Source: Candidatus Acetothermia bacterium
Lineage (GTDB): Bacteria > Bipolaricaulota > Bipolaricaulia > Bipolaricaulales > Bipolaricaulaceae
DNA: 47,536 bases
Assembly (NCBI GenBank): GCA_003566155.1
Contig: PXEP01000193.1
Span: forward strand, 1-47,536
Direction: 5' to 3'
The translations under genes and the position numbers were made by a program. The notes under the pieces were generated by a model that was given only the letters and a program-made list of their open reading frames with translations, ran no database searches and was not told the origin of the DNA. Numbering within the stretch: the stretch's first letter is position 1; each line of letters begins with the position of its first letter. This document shows positions 16,128 through 24,608 of the stretch, piece after piece.

Positions 16128-17129
16128 TCAGTACCCAGCCTCCAGATCTACTTGGTGGGGGAGCGGCTCTCCGCGCGCAATGGCATTGAGCGTTGCTGCC
16201 AACGAGCGCATGCGCTCCCGTTCCACTTCCTGTGTGCGAAACGCCCCACCGCGATGGGGGCTCAGTACCACGTTGTTGAGCTCATGAAAGGGAAAGCGCG
16301 AGGGAAATGTATTCTCCCGCTCCTCGGGCGTTGTCGGATAGTGGTACCAAACGTCGATCCCCGCCGCCCCGATTCGGTTGCCGACTAACGCCTGATACAT
16401 GGCCTCTTCGTCCGCAATGTCGCCCCGCGCAACGTTCACCACCACAGCCGTCGACCGCAGGGCATCGAACTCTGGTTGTCCGAACAATCCACGCGTTTCG
16501 GGCGTGAGGGGCAGGCAGATCACAACAGCGTCCGCCTGTGGAAGAACGGTACCGAGAGAGGGCAGTCCATGCACGGTGACGTACGGCGGATGTGGCTGTT
16601 GAGGATTTTTCCGCACAGCGTGAACGTTCATCCCCAGGCTGTGACACACAGCAGCAACGCGGCTTCCGATTGCCCCCAAGCCGAGGACTAGCGCTGTCTT
16701 CCCTTCCAGAATCTGCATCGATTCCCCTTCGTAGCGAATCAGCCAGTTTCCTCGGCGCAACGCGATGTCTGCGGGCACGATCCGTTTGGCTGCCGCAAGC
16801 AGAAGTGAAACGGCCAGTTCCGCCGCCACCGCAGCGTTGTGATGGAGATTGCACACAGTGAGGTGGGGGAATTCCGTGAGCAGAAGCTGCCGCGTGGAAG
16901 TCGGAACGCCCGCATAGGGGATCACCAGTACCCGTAGATTAGGGGCCGAATGAAGCTGCTCGCGCGTTGGCCGCCCGCACACCAACACCTCGGTGTCTTC
17001 GGAGAGCCCTTCATGTCCGTACGTGATCTCTACTACTGGCTCCAGTGCCGCTTTGAGTTCGTCCACCGCGTAGCTTGGCGGCGGGCTATGGATATGTGCG
17101 CGCAGCTTGACGCTTTGTCGTTGACTCAT
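16128..17129 (-). CDS. D-isomer-specific 2-hydroxyacid dehydrogenase-like protein
   Basis: About 333 residues. The Rossmann dinucleotide site is VLGLGAIGSRV (GxGxxG at 150-155), followed after the second strand by VRKNP, basic rather than acidic, which leans toward NADP. The catalytic Arg (R235 in NVARGD) and His (H292 in SPHRGG) are present, but the usual Glu of the DVFE motif is replaced (GIDVWYHYP, Y262). The enzyme would reduce a 2-keto acid or oxidise a D-2-hydroxy acid if active. The ATG at 17129 is used, since the in-frame start 12 codons earlier adds unconserved residues. It is downstream of the amidohydrolase on the same strand. Confidence 0.88.
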   Translation of the reverse strand: MSQRQSVKLRAHIHSPPPSYAVDELKAALEPVVEITYGHEGLSEDTEVLVCGRPTREQLHSAPNLRVLVIPYAGVPTSTRQLLLTEFPHLTVCNLHHNAAVAAELAVSLLLAAAKRIVPADIALRRGNWLIRYEGESMQILEGKTALVLGLGAIGSRVAAVCHSLGMNVHAVRKNPQQPHPPYVTVHGLPSLGTVLPQADAVVICLPLTPETRGLFGQPEFDALRSTAVVVNVARGDIADEEAMYQALVGNRIGAAGIDVWYHYPTTPEERENTFPSRFPFHELNNVVLSPHRGGAFRTQEVERERMRSLAATLNAIARGEPLPHQVDLEAGY

Positions 17130-17209
17130 GCAAACCAGTGTATTCGGCCTCCCACGTTGTGCCACGCGTCGTCCGTCCTGCGCTCAGCGTACCGCAAGAG
17201 AGGCTACTA

Positions 17210-18643
17210 CTAGAGGAGTCCGGCCCGCATAGCCTCAAGCAGTGCCAGTTCAGCATGACGCGGATCGCGAAGTACAGACCTACAGAGTTCCTCGGCCGCC
17301 TCTTGGGCTTCCTTTCTGATTGCAGCCTCGTCGGCCGTGAGGATGCGCCGTCCCTCCATCAGCACACGGCCGGCTACGATCACGCTGTGCACCTCGCGGC
17401 CGGTCGCCGCATAGACCATGTTGGGGACAATGTTCCTTATCGGACGCTCGAGAACGGGGCTCAGATTCAACGACGCCAGGTCAACCAGGATCACATCAGC
17501 TTGTTTGCCTGCCTCCAAGGTGCCCACTGTATCGGCCAGGCCGATAGCACTGGCCCCCTCGGCTGTGGCCATCCTGAATACTTCCCAGGCAGGCATGGAA
17601 CGGGGATCTACGTGTCGGATTTTGTTGAACAGGGCCGTGAGCTTCATTTCGTTGAACATGCTTATGCTGTTGTTGCTGCTTGCCGAATCGGTTCCCAGGC
17701 CGACCCGACCGCCTAGCCGGCGGTACTCCGCGGCCGGCGGGACGACCCCGTCGATCAACCCGATGGCACCGCTGCACAAGCCCATGCTCGCTCCCCTGCT
17801 TACCATGAGTTCAACCTCGGAGGACGTTGCCTCTGTAAGGTGGACGGCAAATAGCTGCTCGCCCAGGTATCCGATGGAATCGAGGAAAGGTATCGAGCGC
17901 ATTCCGTAGCGGTGGGCCATCTGCCTGTGTTCGCGGTCCCCTTGTGCGACATGCATGTGGATCATGAGATCCCGCTTTTGTGCGTGTTCCATAACCGTCA
18001 TCAACTGGTCCACAGGCAGCATGTCCGGGGCCTGTGGTCCTAGCATCACCGTGATCCGGCCGTCCGCCGCCCGGTGCCAGCGGTCGGCGAACTCCAGCGC
18101 TGCCTCAATGGCATGTTGCCCTGCTTTCTCATCGAACTCGTATAGAATCTTCGTTCGGTCGGCCATCGTGTCGGCGGCAAGCGCGTTGATGGTCGGCGTG
18201 AGCCGGGCGCGGACCCCGACCTGATCGTAGAACTCCGCCCATCCAGCGTACGGGGGGCAGTAATCCGTGAAGCAGGTCGTGCCAGCTTTCAGGGCCTCCA
18301 GAACATGCAGCCGGGTGCCTGCGAGGGCAAGCTCGGGGGTCATGGCCCGCACAAAGGGGGACATGGCCTTCTCCATGTAGTCGGGAACATCTTGGGCCAC
18401 ACCGCGGAGCAGCGCCTCGGGGCTGTGCGTGTGGGAATCTATGAGCCCGGGCAGCACAGCCTTCCCGGTAGCATCGAGGGTCTTGCACGCCTCATACTCT
18501 GCTGCCAGTTGTGAAGACTGACCGACATCCACGATCCGGTCTCCCGCGATGGCTACCGCGCCATCCTCGAGATAGCCGACACCGCTTCCGGCCGTGGTGA
18601 ACACGTGCCCGTGTAGAACCAGTATGTCCGCCCTACGGCTCAC
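17210..18643 (-). CDS. amidohydrolase, TRZ/ATZ-SsnA-MtaD-like
   Basis: A 477-residue metal-dependent amidohydrolase with a composite beta domain and TIM barrel. Metal ligands: DSHTHS (H71, H73), the IHMHVAQGDRE strand, VHLTEAT, and GTDSASSNN near residue 318. The position usually filled by the catalytic Glu in HxAE is Gln here (HVAQ), a variant found in some uncharacterised members. The family deaminates or hydrolyses purines, S-adenosylhomocysteine, guanine or triazines. The EAGKQADVILVDL segment near the end is typical. The GTG start has a weak ribosome site. Placed beside a solute transporter, it may process an imported nitrogenous compound (inference). Confidence 0.9.
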   Translation of the reverse strand: MSRRADILVLHGHVFTTAGSGVGYLEDGAVAIAGDRIVDVGQSSQLAAEYEACKTLDATGKAVLPGLIDSHTHSPEALLRGVAQDVPDYMEKAMSPFVRAMTPELALAGTRLHVLEALKAGTTCFTDYCPPYAGWAEFYDQVGVRARLTPTINALAADTMADRTKILYEFDEKAGQHAIEAALEFADRWHRAADGRITVMLGPQAPDMLPVDQLMTVMEHAQKRDLMIHMHVAQGDREHRQMAHRYGMRSIPFLDSIGYLGEQLFAVHLTEATSSEVELMVSRGASMGLCSGAIGLIDGVVPPAAEYRRLGGRVGLGTDSASSNNSISMFNEMKLTALFNKIRHVDPRSMPAWEVFRMATAEGASAIGLADTVGTLEAGKQADVILVDLASLNLSPVLERPIRNIVPNMVYAATGREVHSVIVAGRVLMEGRRILTADEAAIRKEAQEAAEELCRSVLRDPRHAELALLEAMRAGLL

Positions 18644-18802
18644 TGCTGCCCGACCCGAATCGCGTCCAGCGTGCTCATAATGAAGATGCTACCAAGGCGA
18701 GCGGAAAGCCGCGAGCGAAAGCCGCTGTGCGAAGCCCATCGTATCGCCCCAGTATGGCCGGAAGCCCAGGCAGAGCTACGTGCCTCGACCCCCCTCAGGC
18801 CC

Positions 18803-19660
18803 TTACGGCCTGTCGAAGTATGGCTCGATCGGGAAAAAGAACCCCTTCCTGGCCACTACATCCATCGGGGCTTCATCAACAGCCTGGATGGAGACGTAGA
18901 GGTAATCCGTGCCCGGCTTCGGGTCGTCGTAATCGTGCAAGAACTCATACAGCTGCCAGCGGAAGTTCTCGACCGCTTCCGTGTCCTCCGCGGGAGGGGA
19001 AACAGTAACCGACACAGGGTCAGCACCGTCGTTGGTCTCCGGCCAGTGGAATCTGTGACCCTCGTCCGTATCCTCAACAAAGAACTCAACCTCCTGTCCC
19101 GGCAGGAGAACGAGAGGGAACAACTCCTCGCGGGCAAACCTCGTTGGGTTGTCAATCCCAAACGACTTGTTGAACGCGAGATTCGCCGAATAGCCCACCA
19201 TCCCTTCGAACGCGACGTTGCCTTCGTTGACAATCACTCCACCGATCAGCTCACCGTCTTCCTCAAGCGGCTTGATGCGGACATCCGCCGTCAATGCCTT
19301 CTCCGACTCATCCCACGAACCCTGCACTTCGAACACGGTTCCTGCTAAGGGTTCGCCGTCGACGTATGCCTCTACATCGTATGAACCGGGAGCAAGTTTG
19401 CCCAGGTTAACGTTCTCCTCCCAATCGATTATTGCTGTAGAGCATCGCTCGTCGGGAGTGGTTAGCTCAATGGTGATGGTTGTGTTGTGCATTGCGGTCT
19501 CCGGATCACGGGGAACGCAGAGGGTATTCCACGTGCCGGAGATTACCAATGTAATATCGTCTTCCCCGGTGGGAACTCCAGGTATGACCTCGATTGTCGT
19601 CGCTTGAACGCCAGAAGCTAGGAGCATCAAACATCCAACTGCTAAGAGCATTTTCCTCAT
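18803..19660 (-). CDS. secreted beta-rich protein of unknown function
   Basis: A 285-residue protein from the ATG at 19660, which has GAGGAGGT in place. Residues 1-20 form a signal peptide (MRKMLLAVGCLMLLASGVQA). The mature protein is rich in beta-forming and acidic residues. The first 110 residues read like an immunoglobulin-like or carbohydrate-binding sandwich with two Cys (CVPRD and ERCSTA) that could form a disulfide. The rest has further short repeats of alternating hydrophobics and ends in FFPIEPYFDRP. No membrane anchor or sorting signal is visible. It is a monocistronic gene with a plausible AT-rich promoter; the family is not recognised. Confidence 0.75.
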   Translation of the reverse strand: MRKMLLAVGCLMLLASGVQATTIEVIPGVPTGEDDITLVISGTWNTLCVPRDPETAMHNTTITIELTTPDERCSTAIIDWEENVNLGKLAPGSYDVEAYVDGEPLAGTVFEVQGSWDESEKALTADVRIKPLEEDGELIGGVIVNEGNVAFEGMVGYSANLAFNKSFGIDNPTRFAREELFPLVLLPGQEVEFFVEDTDEGHRFHWPETNDGADPVSVTVSPPAEDTEAVENFRWQLYEFLHDYDDPKPGTDYLYVSIQAVDEAPMDVVARKGFFFPIEPYFDRP

Positions 19661-20143
19661 GGCCACAACCTCCTCAGCGCAATGGCTTTGCATTGTCCGC
19701 ACATATATAGTAGTGGTTACACCTACAATACACAATAGTACCACCGCATTTCAATGACAACTGTATCCATTGGCCTGTAGCAGCGCACCGGCTGCGCTTC
19801 TGCCCGTCTTGCGCGTTAGGCTTGCCTGTATCGGAGAGCAATCTGGACCTGTGGCACGATCCGGCTTGTGCTGTTGGTACACCAGGAGGCTTTCTGTAGG
19901 CACCCCGGGCCATAAGCTCTGCCCCGCGAGGGGAGGTGAGTGTGACCAAGTGCGAACAGACTTTCGGCGGTTGGTTCGACAAGCGCACACACCACAGCTA
20001 GCAGACAACACGGCCTCGAACCAAGCTGCAGAGGCTTCCGCGCGGCGTACCCGTACGCAGAATGCTCGGTTTCACTGCTATCTCATCTACGGACCAAACG
20101 CAGTACACTTGGCTGGGATAGCATCAGCCTAAGGAGGGTAGAC
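19661..20143. other. 483-base intergenic region
   Basis: The left end (19661-19740) is AT-rich and holds the probable promoter of the minus-strand secreted-protein gene. AGCGCA (19782-19787) and TGCGCT (19793-19798) form a small hairpin. A GAGGGGAGGTGAG stretch near 19928 precedes a GTG frame of about 20 codons that I do not regard as a gene. The right end leads into the ribosome site of the 24-residue ORF at 20144. No RNA gene or longer coding sequence is evident. Confidence 0.5.
19707..19735 (-). promoter_or_regulatory. probable promoter of the secreted-protein gene
   Basis: On the minus strand TTGTGT (19735-19730) is followed by a 17-base spacer and TACTAT (19712-19707), inside the most AT-rich stretch of this part of the window. 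Overlapping alternatives such as TATATA exist, so the exact elements are uncertain. The leader to the ATG at 19660 would be about 40 bases. Confidence 0.4.
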
Positions 20144-20218
20144 ATGAGTGTAGTGCCGGTCATCGTGCTGGTTGCCATCGCAGCGGTTGTCATCGTGGCG
20201 ATCTTGCTGTCAATCTAG
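20144..20218 (+). CDS. 24-residue single-helix membrane peptide
   Basis: An ATG preceded by AAGGAGGGTAGAC opens a 24-codon frame ending in TAG. The product begins MSVVPVIVLVAI and continues as one uninterrupted hydrophobic helix to LLSI, with no charged residue at all. A perfect ribosome site joined to an exactly membrane-spanning length argues for a real small protein. It could be a small regulatory subunit, a toxin-like peptide or a leader for the aminotransferase gene 125 bases downstream. No known family can be assigned at this length. Confidence 0.5.
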   Translation: MSVVPVIVLVAIAAVVIVAILLSI

Positions 20219-20230
20219 AACCTTGCCCTT

Positions 20231-20300
20231 CTCGCCGCGAGGGTTTGGCCGATTGTCCTCAGGACCATCTTTGCCCACGGGCGGATCACCTCGCGGCGAG
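20231..20300 (+). repeat. inverted repeat before the aminotransferase gene
   Basis: CTCGCCGCGAG (20231-20241) is the exact reverse complement of 20290-20300. Each arm is itself nearly palindromic. The interior contains a second palindrome, GTCCTCAGGAC. It lies between the stop of the 24-residue ORF and the TTG start of the aminotransferase. It could be a terminator for the small ORF, a leader structure or a protein-binding site. Confidence 0.5.
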
Positions 20301-20343
20301 TTGTGGTGGGTCCACGAGCTTGTACTGAACAGGAGGGAAGGCG

Positions 20344-21555
20344 TTGGCACAGGCGAATGAACAAGCGCTGGTTGAACGTATTCGTAAAGACTTCTCGCTG
20401 CTTGGGCATGTGCGGTGGCTAGCCTCGGGCGCGACGGGGCCCATGAGTTCCCACGCCCTGGGGGCAATCGAAGAGGTTCAAGCGGGCCTGTACACAGGCT
20501 TTCACCCTGAGGCTTGGGAACGAGATTACCCTGAGGAAGCCCGCAGTGTGGTGGCCCGGCTCCTTGGCGCAAGCGCACAGGAGGTTGCCTTAACACGCTC
20601 TACCAGTGAGGGGTTGATGGCTGTGGGGTCATCGATTCCCTGGGAGCGAGGTGACCGAATCGTCATCTCTGATCAGGAGTACCCGGCAAACGCAGTTCCC
20701 TGGTTCTACCTTGCTCGGCGTTACGGCCTTGAGGTACGCGTGGTGCAGTCGGTGGACGGTCGACTCCCGCTCGACGCGTTTGCACGGCTGGTTGACCGGA
20801 AAACCCGACTGATCTCCGTAAGCCATGTGCAGTTCGGCAGCGGGTTCAGGGTGGATCTGGCCGGGCTCGCGGAGCTCGCACAGAGCCATGGGGCGCTTCT
20901 GGTGGTGGATGGCATACAGTCCGTGGGAGCGCTGTGCGTCCCGATCCGGGACCTGGGCGTGGACGCCCTGGCTTGCGGGGGATACAAGTGGCTGTGCGGC
21001 CCGATGGGCACAGGATTCCTCTACGTTCGCCGACAGGTGGCGGAGCGGCTTGTACCACAGGGGGCCGGTTTTGAACACCTGGCCTCCAGTGAATGGGACG
21101 AGCTGTGGGAAGCGCTATGCGGAGGAGGAACCTGGGTTCGGGATGCCGGTGAACTCGCAGAAGACGCTCATAGATTCGATGGAATAGGTCATAACTTCCC
21201 ACTTCTGGCCGGTCTCACGGCGGCGGTCGATTACCAGCTACGGCTCGGGCCAGAATGGATTGAACGCAGAGTGCTGGCGCTTTCAGGGCAGCTGGTGGAG
21301 TTGGCCCGCAGCGCCGGGCTTCAGGTTTTGACGCCCGCCGCGGACAAAGAGCGGTCGGGGATTGTCCTCCTCCGAGGCCCCTGGGACTTATCGCAGCCCG
21401 CCGCCCGCATGTCCCTGGAAGAAGCGCTGCGGGGACGAGGGGTTGTGGTCAACGTGCGCGCCGGAGGGGTGCGGGCAAGCTGCCACTTCTTCAACGACGA
21501 GGAAGATCTGCGGCAGTTGATGGTTGCGCTGACTTGCTCCCGTCTCCTTGCCTGA
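20344..21555 (+). CDS. class V aminotransferase (cysteine desulfurase/selenocysteine-lyase-like)
   Basis: A 403-residue fold-type I PLP enzyme. Key residues: the PLP-phosphate loop TRSTSEG (84-90), SHVQ with H161 stacking on the ring, VVDGIQS with D189 and Q192, and the Schiff-base Lys K215 in GGYKWLCGPMGTGFLYV. The whole resembles CsdA/isopenicillin-N-epimerase-like members. I see no clear active-site Cys loop of a true NifS/IscS, so desulfurase activity is unproven. The TTG start is chosen because AGGAGGGAAGG precedes it. No iscU or sufU partner lies nearby. Substrate unknown. Confidence 0.9.
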   Translation: MAQANEQALVERIRKDFSLLGHVRWLASGATGPMSSHALGAIEEVQAGLYTGFHPEAWERDYPEEARSVVARLLGASAQEVALTRSTSEGLMAVGSSIPWERGDRIVISDQEYPANAVPWFYLARRYGLEVRVVQSVDGRLPLDAFARLVDRKTRLISVSHVQFGSGFRVDLAGLAELAQSHGALLVVDGIQSVGALCVPIRDLGVDALACGGYKWLCGPMGTGFLYVRRQVAERLVPQGAGFEHLASSEWDELWEALCGGGTWVRDAGELAEDAHRFDGIGHNFPLLAGLTAAVDYQLRLGPEWIERRVLALSGQLVELARSAGLQVLTPAADKERSGIVLLRGPWDLSQPAARMSLEEALRGRGVVVNVRAGGVRASCHFFNDEEDLRQLMVALTCSRLLA

Positions 21556-21596
21556 TCGGCCGAGGCGATACGATCGGTCAAGACTGATAAGGAAGG

Positions 21597-22670
21597 TCAG
21601 CGCTGCTTGGCCCGGGCCTTGATGATCCTGAGGATGGCTTGGCTCGCCGCCCGGTGTCCGGGGCCGCCGAGCTGGTTTGCGGTCCCAGTGAGGTAGAGAT
21701 CGTTTTGTGGGTTGTGCCACGCGAACGCCGCAGTTTGGCCCCAGAACCCGAGGATCTCGCCGTAAGGGAAGAACGGCTTGAAGAGCCGGGGGATGAAAAC
21801 CTTCTCGAGGCCGAGGCCGTACAAGAACGTCCCCGGACGGAGGACCAGATTCCACTGCTTGAGGTTGTCGATTTCCTCCTTGGGAAAGAACTTACCCGCA
21901 AAGAATGCCTTCAAGAACCGCATGCACTCCTCCGCGGTCGACACGATGCCGCCTTCTGCGGTGACCGACGCCAGATAACGGGGAAGATGCACCGGTTGAG
22001 ACTTGTAGTAGAGCTGTGCAGGGGTGTCGTCGTCCTCGTCCTGTAATGCGTAGGTGTCCTGGAGTCCGAGCTTGTCGAAGATGAGCTCCGTGAAGACTTG
22101 GGCGATCGGCTTTCCGGTAGCCTGTTCGATGACGCTGCCTAGGAGTTCGTAGTTTGTGTCCGAATAGAGCGCGCGTCCTTTTTGCCCCGGTCGAAAGCGG
22201 GGCTCGAGGGTGCGCGCTGCGGCCAGGATACGCTCCAGTGGCCAGGCCTCGTCCCTTCCTGCCAGCAACTCATCCGCCGCCGACTTCCCCGAGGGGGTCT
22301 TCCCGAAGAAATAGTCCTGCAGCCCAGATGTGTTTGACATGAGATGCGCGACGGTGATCTGGCGCGTATAGTCGACGCCCTTTAGGACGTGCAGGCCGTC
22401 CAGGAATCCCTCGGGGAAGAAGTCGATGACCCGGTCTTCCAGGCGAAGTTGGCCCTCCTGCCCAAGGTGCAGCACCACGGCGGTCACATACAGCTTGGTG
22501 ACGCTGGCGATGAAGTACCGGTCTTCGACGCGCATGCCTCCGGCGGCTGCCGCGTGAGCGAGGGAGCCGTCCCCGCTTTCCACTCGCAGCACGGCACTGA
22601 ACACGTTCTCGCGCGCGACCATTCGTTGCACCGTCTCCTGAACGAAGCCTTCATCAAGGCGTGCGCTCAT
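21597..22670 (-). CDS. beta-lactamase-fold serine hydrolase (class C-like)
   Basis: A 357-residue serine hydrolase of the beta-lactamase/D-alanyl-D-alanine carboxypeptidase superfamily. The nucleophile motif is S56-V-T-K59 within RYFIASVTKL, followed by VAHLMSNTSGLQDY, which is typical of the family. The second motif is YSDTNY near residue 169 instead of YSN. There is no clear signal peptide, so a cytoplasmic esterase or peptidase is possible. The ATG at 22670 has AAGGAG upstream; the longer in-frame extension is unconserved-looking. It lies 247 bases after an ABC-2 cassette on the same strand. True beta-lactamase activity should not be assumed. Confidence 0.88.
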   Translation of the reverse strand: MSARLDEGFVQETVQRMVARENVFSAVLRVESGDGSLAHAAAAGGMRVEDRYFIASVTKLYVTAVVLHLGQEGQLRLEDRVIDFFPEGFLDGLHVLKGVDYTRQITVAHLMSNTSGLQDYFFGKTPSGKSAADELLAGRDEAWPLERILAAARTLEPRFRPGQKGRALYSDTNYELLGSVIEQATGKPIAQVFTELIFDKLGLQDTYALQDEDDDTPAQLYYKSQPVHLPRYLASVTAEGGIVSTAEECMRFLKAFFAGKFFPKEEIDNLKQWNLVLRPGTFLYGLGLEKVFIPRLFKPFFPYGEILGFWGQTAAFAWHNPQNDLYLTGTANQLGGPGHRAASQAILRIIKARAKQR

Positions 22671-22917
22671 CTCCCACTCCTTCAGACGCCACTGTCCAGC
22701 CCACATCGTCGCCCCAGTGGCGACCGGCTGTGGTGTGGCTCGCAGTCGCCCTGCTGCCGTAACCGGAAAGCGACCGTGTCCCATTGTACGCCCGCGCCGA
22801 CATCCCGGGAGACTCGCCCCTGTGCCTGGCCGGCTCTTCGTGCACCGCCACAGCAGGTCCGATGCCTTCGCGTTCCGGTTTGTGTTCGGATCGTTCTGGA
22901 GGGCGCTTGGGTCCTGT

Positions 22918-23682
22918 CTAGAGTTCCTTCCGGCTGAAGGCCCACCCGGCAGCGAGCAGCGCGGCTGCAGCGAGCACCCCGGCCGTGACCAGCGGCCACA
23001 GGAGCGGCACAGTGCGACCGGCGACGATCTGGCCCGGTGCCCCCAGGAGCCCTGCCGGGCTGTACCGCGAGGCCGCCTCCCAAGCGCTGGGGATGGAGAT
23101 CAGGATGAACAATGCCACCCCCAGCCCCGCCGCGCCGGCCTGGGAACCAACCAACGCCGACAAAAGCAGCATGAGCCCGACGAACATGAGACCCCACACG
23201 AGCCACACCCCCGTGCCCACCGCCAGCGTGCGCAGCGGTGCCTCTCCGAACAGCGCATGGGTCATCGCCCAGGTGACCAGGGCACCGGCGATCACTGTTA
23301 TAGACAGCAAGATCCCTTGGGAGACGACCTTGCCGAGCAGAAAGGCGCTGCGGCTGAGTGGCTTGGTGAGGACGAACACCGCCGTCCCTGACTTCCGCTC
23401 GCCGGCGACCATGCCGCCCAGCATGATCACGAGGGCGAACGTAACGATCTGCGTCAGATTCTGCGTCCATTGCTGGTAGGCGTGGACAAACGTGGGCTCG
23501 GGCACCTCGATCACAAAGCCCGTGTCCCCCGGCCCGATAGCCTGCAGCAGCTCCGGCGTGAAGCGGGCGAGTACAGGTCCCGTAAGGGCAAAGAACAACA
23601 CGATCCCCGGCAGGACCCAGATGCGCCAGGTGCGTGCGATCTCCCAAAGCTCCTTGGCAAGGAAGGCGCCAAAGCCGGCCAT
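22918..23682 (-). CDS. ABC-2 type transporter permease
   Basis: A 254-residue permease with six membrane helices. It begins MAGFGAFLAKELWEIARTWR, an amphipathic elbow typical of ABC-2 permeases, then helices near 22-40, 75-95, 118-140, 147-172, 180-200 and 225-247. It ends WAFSRKEL, also family-like. The extracellular loop after the first helix is about 40 residues. Its ATG overlaps the ATPase stop by one base (TGATG), with GGAGG in the ATPase coding end, so the pair is translationally coupled. Likely an exporter of lipid, peptide or drug, or an immunity pump; substrate unknown. Confidence 0.9.
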   Translation of the reverse strand: MAGFGAFLAKELWEIARTWRIWVLPGIVLFFALTGPVLARFTPELLQAIGPGDTGFVIEVPEPTFVHAYQQWTQNLTQIVTFALVIMLGGMVAGERKSGTAVFVLTKPLSRSAFLLGKVVSQGILLSITVIAGALVTWAMTHALFGEAPLRTLAVGTGVWLVWGLMFVGLMLLLSALVGSQAGAAGLGVALFILISIPSAWEAASRYSPAGLLGAPGQIVAGRTVPLLWPLVTAGVLAAAALLAAGWAFSRKEL

Positions 23683-24608
23683 CAGCCGTCGCCTCCCACC
23701 AGCTCCACGAACACATCCTCCAGACTCACCTCGACCGCTTCCAGAGATCGAAGGCCCACATTCCACTTGGAGACCGCCTTGGGGATCGCCACCCGCGCCG
23801 CGTCGACATCGCTGACCGTGATCACCAACCGTCCATCCTCCGCGCGTTCGACGGCCGCCGCCCACGGTGCCTTGTCCAATTCTTCGGCAAGCTGGTCGGT
23901 CTGTGCGGTTACCGAGACAGCCATCTTGTGCACGCCGTAGCGGGCCTTGAGCTCGTCGACCGGTGCCTGGGCCACTACCCGTCCTCGGTTCAGGATCGCT
24001 ACGGTATCGCACACGCGCTCTACGTCCGACAGGATGTGCGTGGAGAAGAACACGGTCGTGCGTCCGGCCAAGGAGGAGATCATGTCCAGAACCTCCTTGC
24101 GGCCGATCGGGTCCAGGGCTGAAGTGGGCTCGTCAAGAAGGAGAACCCGGGGGGCGTTGATCAGCGCCTGAGCTATTCCCAGTCTCTGCTTCATCCCTCG
24201 GGAGTACCCCCCGATCCTGGTCCTCACACCCGCGAGGCCGGCAAGGTCAAGGAGCGCCCCTACTCTCGCCTCCAGCGTGCCTCCGGACAGACCGAACAGC
24301 CTGCCCGCCAGGCGCAGCAGTTCCTCGCCGGTCATCCACGGATACAAGCCGGGGACATCGGGAAGAAAGCCGATCATCGACCGCACCTCGCCCGTCTGGG
24401 CGGTAACGTCGCGGCCCAGCACGCGGGCAGTGCCCCCTGAGGGCCGGGCGAGGCCGGTGAGAATCCGCAAAGTGGTCGTCTTACCCGCCCCGTTGGGCCC
24501 AAGAAAGCCGTACACCGAGCCCTCAGGCACAGTGAGGTCCGCACGGTCAAGTGCGCGAACCGTCTTGAAGGACTTTGTGAGACCCTGGAGCTCGATGGCT
24601 GCCGTCAC
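23682..24608 (-). CDS. ABC transporter ATP-binding protein (ABC-2 exporter type)
   Basis: A 308-residue ATPase with Walker A GPNGAGKTTT (residues 37-46), a Q-loop-like FLPDVPGLYPWMTGEE, signature YSRGMKQRLG, Walker B VLLLDEPTSALDP and the H-loop FFSTHIL. An accessory domain of about 80 residues follows the ATPase core and ends LEDVFVELVGGDG, as in NatA/CcmA-type exporters. The GTG at 24608 overlaps the preceding stop (GTGA). A longer in-frame reading upstream runs through the previous gene and is not credible. It forms a three-gene cassette with the PLDc_N protein and the permease. Confidence 0.94.
   Translation of the reverse strand: MTAAIELQGLTKSFKTVRALDRADLTVPEGSVYGFLGPNGAGKTTTLRILTGLARPSGGTARVLGRDVTAQTGEVRSMIGFLPDVPGLYPWMTGEELLRLAGRLFGLSGGTLEARVGALLDLAGLAGVRTRIGGYSRGMKQRLGIAQALINAPRVLLLDEPTSALDPIGRKEVLDMISSLAGRTTVFFSTHILSDVERVCDTVAILNRGRVVAQAPVDELKARYGVHKMAVSVTAQTDQLAEELDKAPWAAAVERAEDGRLVITVSDVDAARVAIPKAVSKWNVGLRSLEAVEVSLEDVFVELVGGDG

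Noticed and set aside
19928-19999. A roughly 20-codon GTG frame after GAGGGGAGGTGAG
   Set aside because: Product is polar and unremarkable, and the start is ambiguous; too weak to call a gene.
21597-22670. Antibiotic-resistance beta-lactamase
   Set aside because: Only the SxxK and fold-level motifs are shared; there is no clear signal peptide and the YSN motif is altered, so a general serine hydrolase is the safer call.
22682-23716. A long minus-strand frame overlapping the ABC-2 permease in another phase
   Set aside because: Arg/Gly-rich low-information translation; the permease frame has coherent helices and coupled starts.
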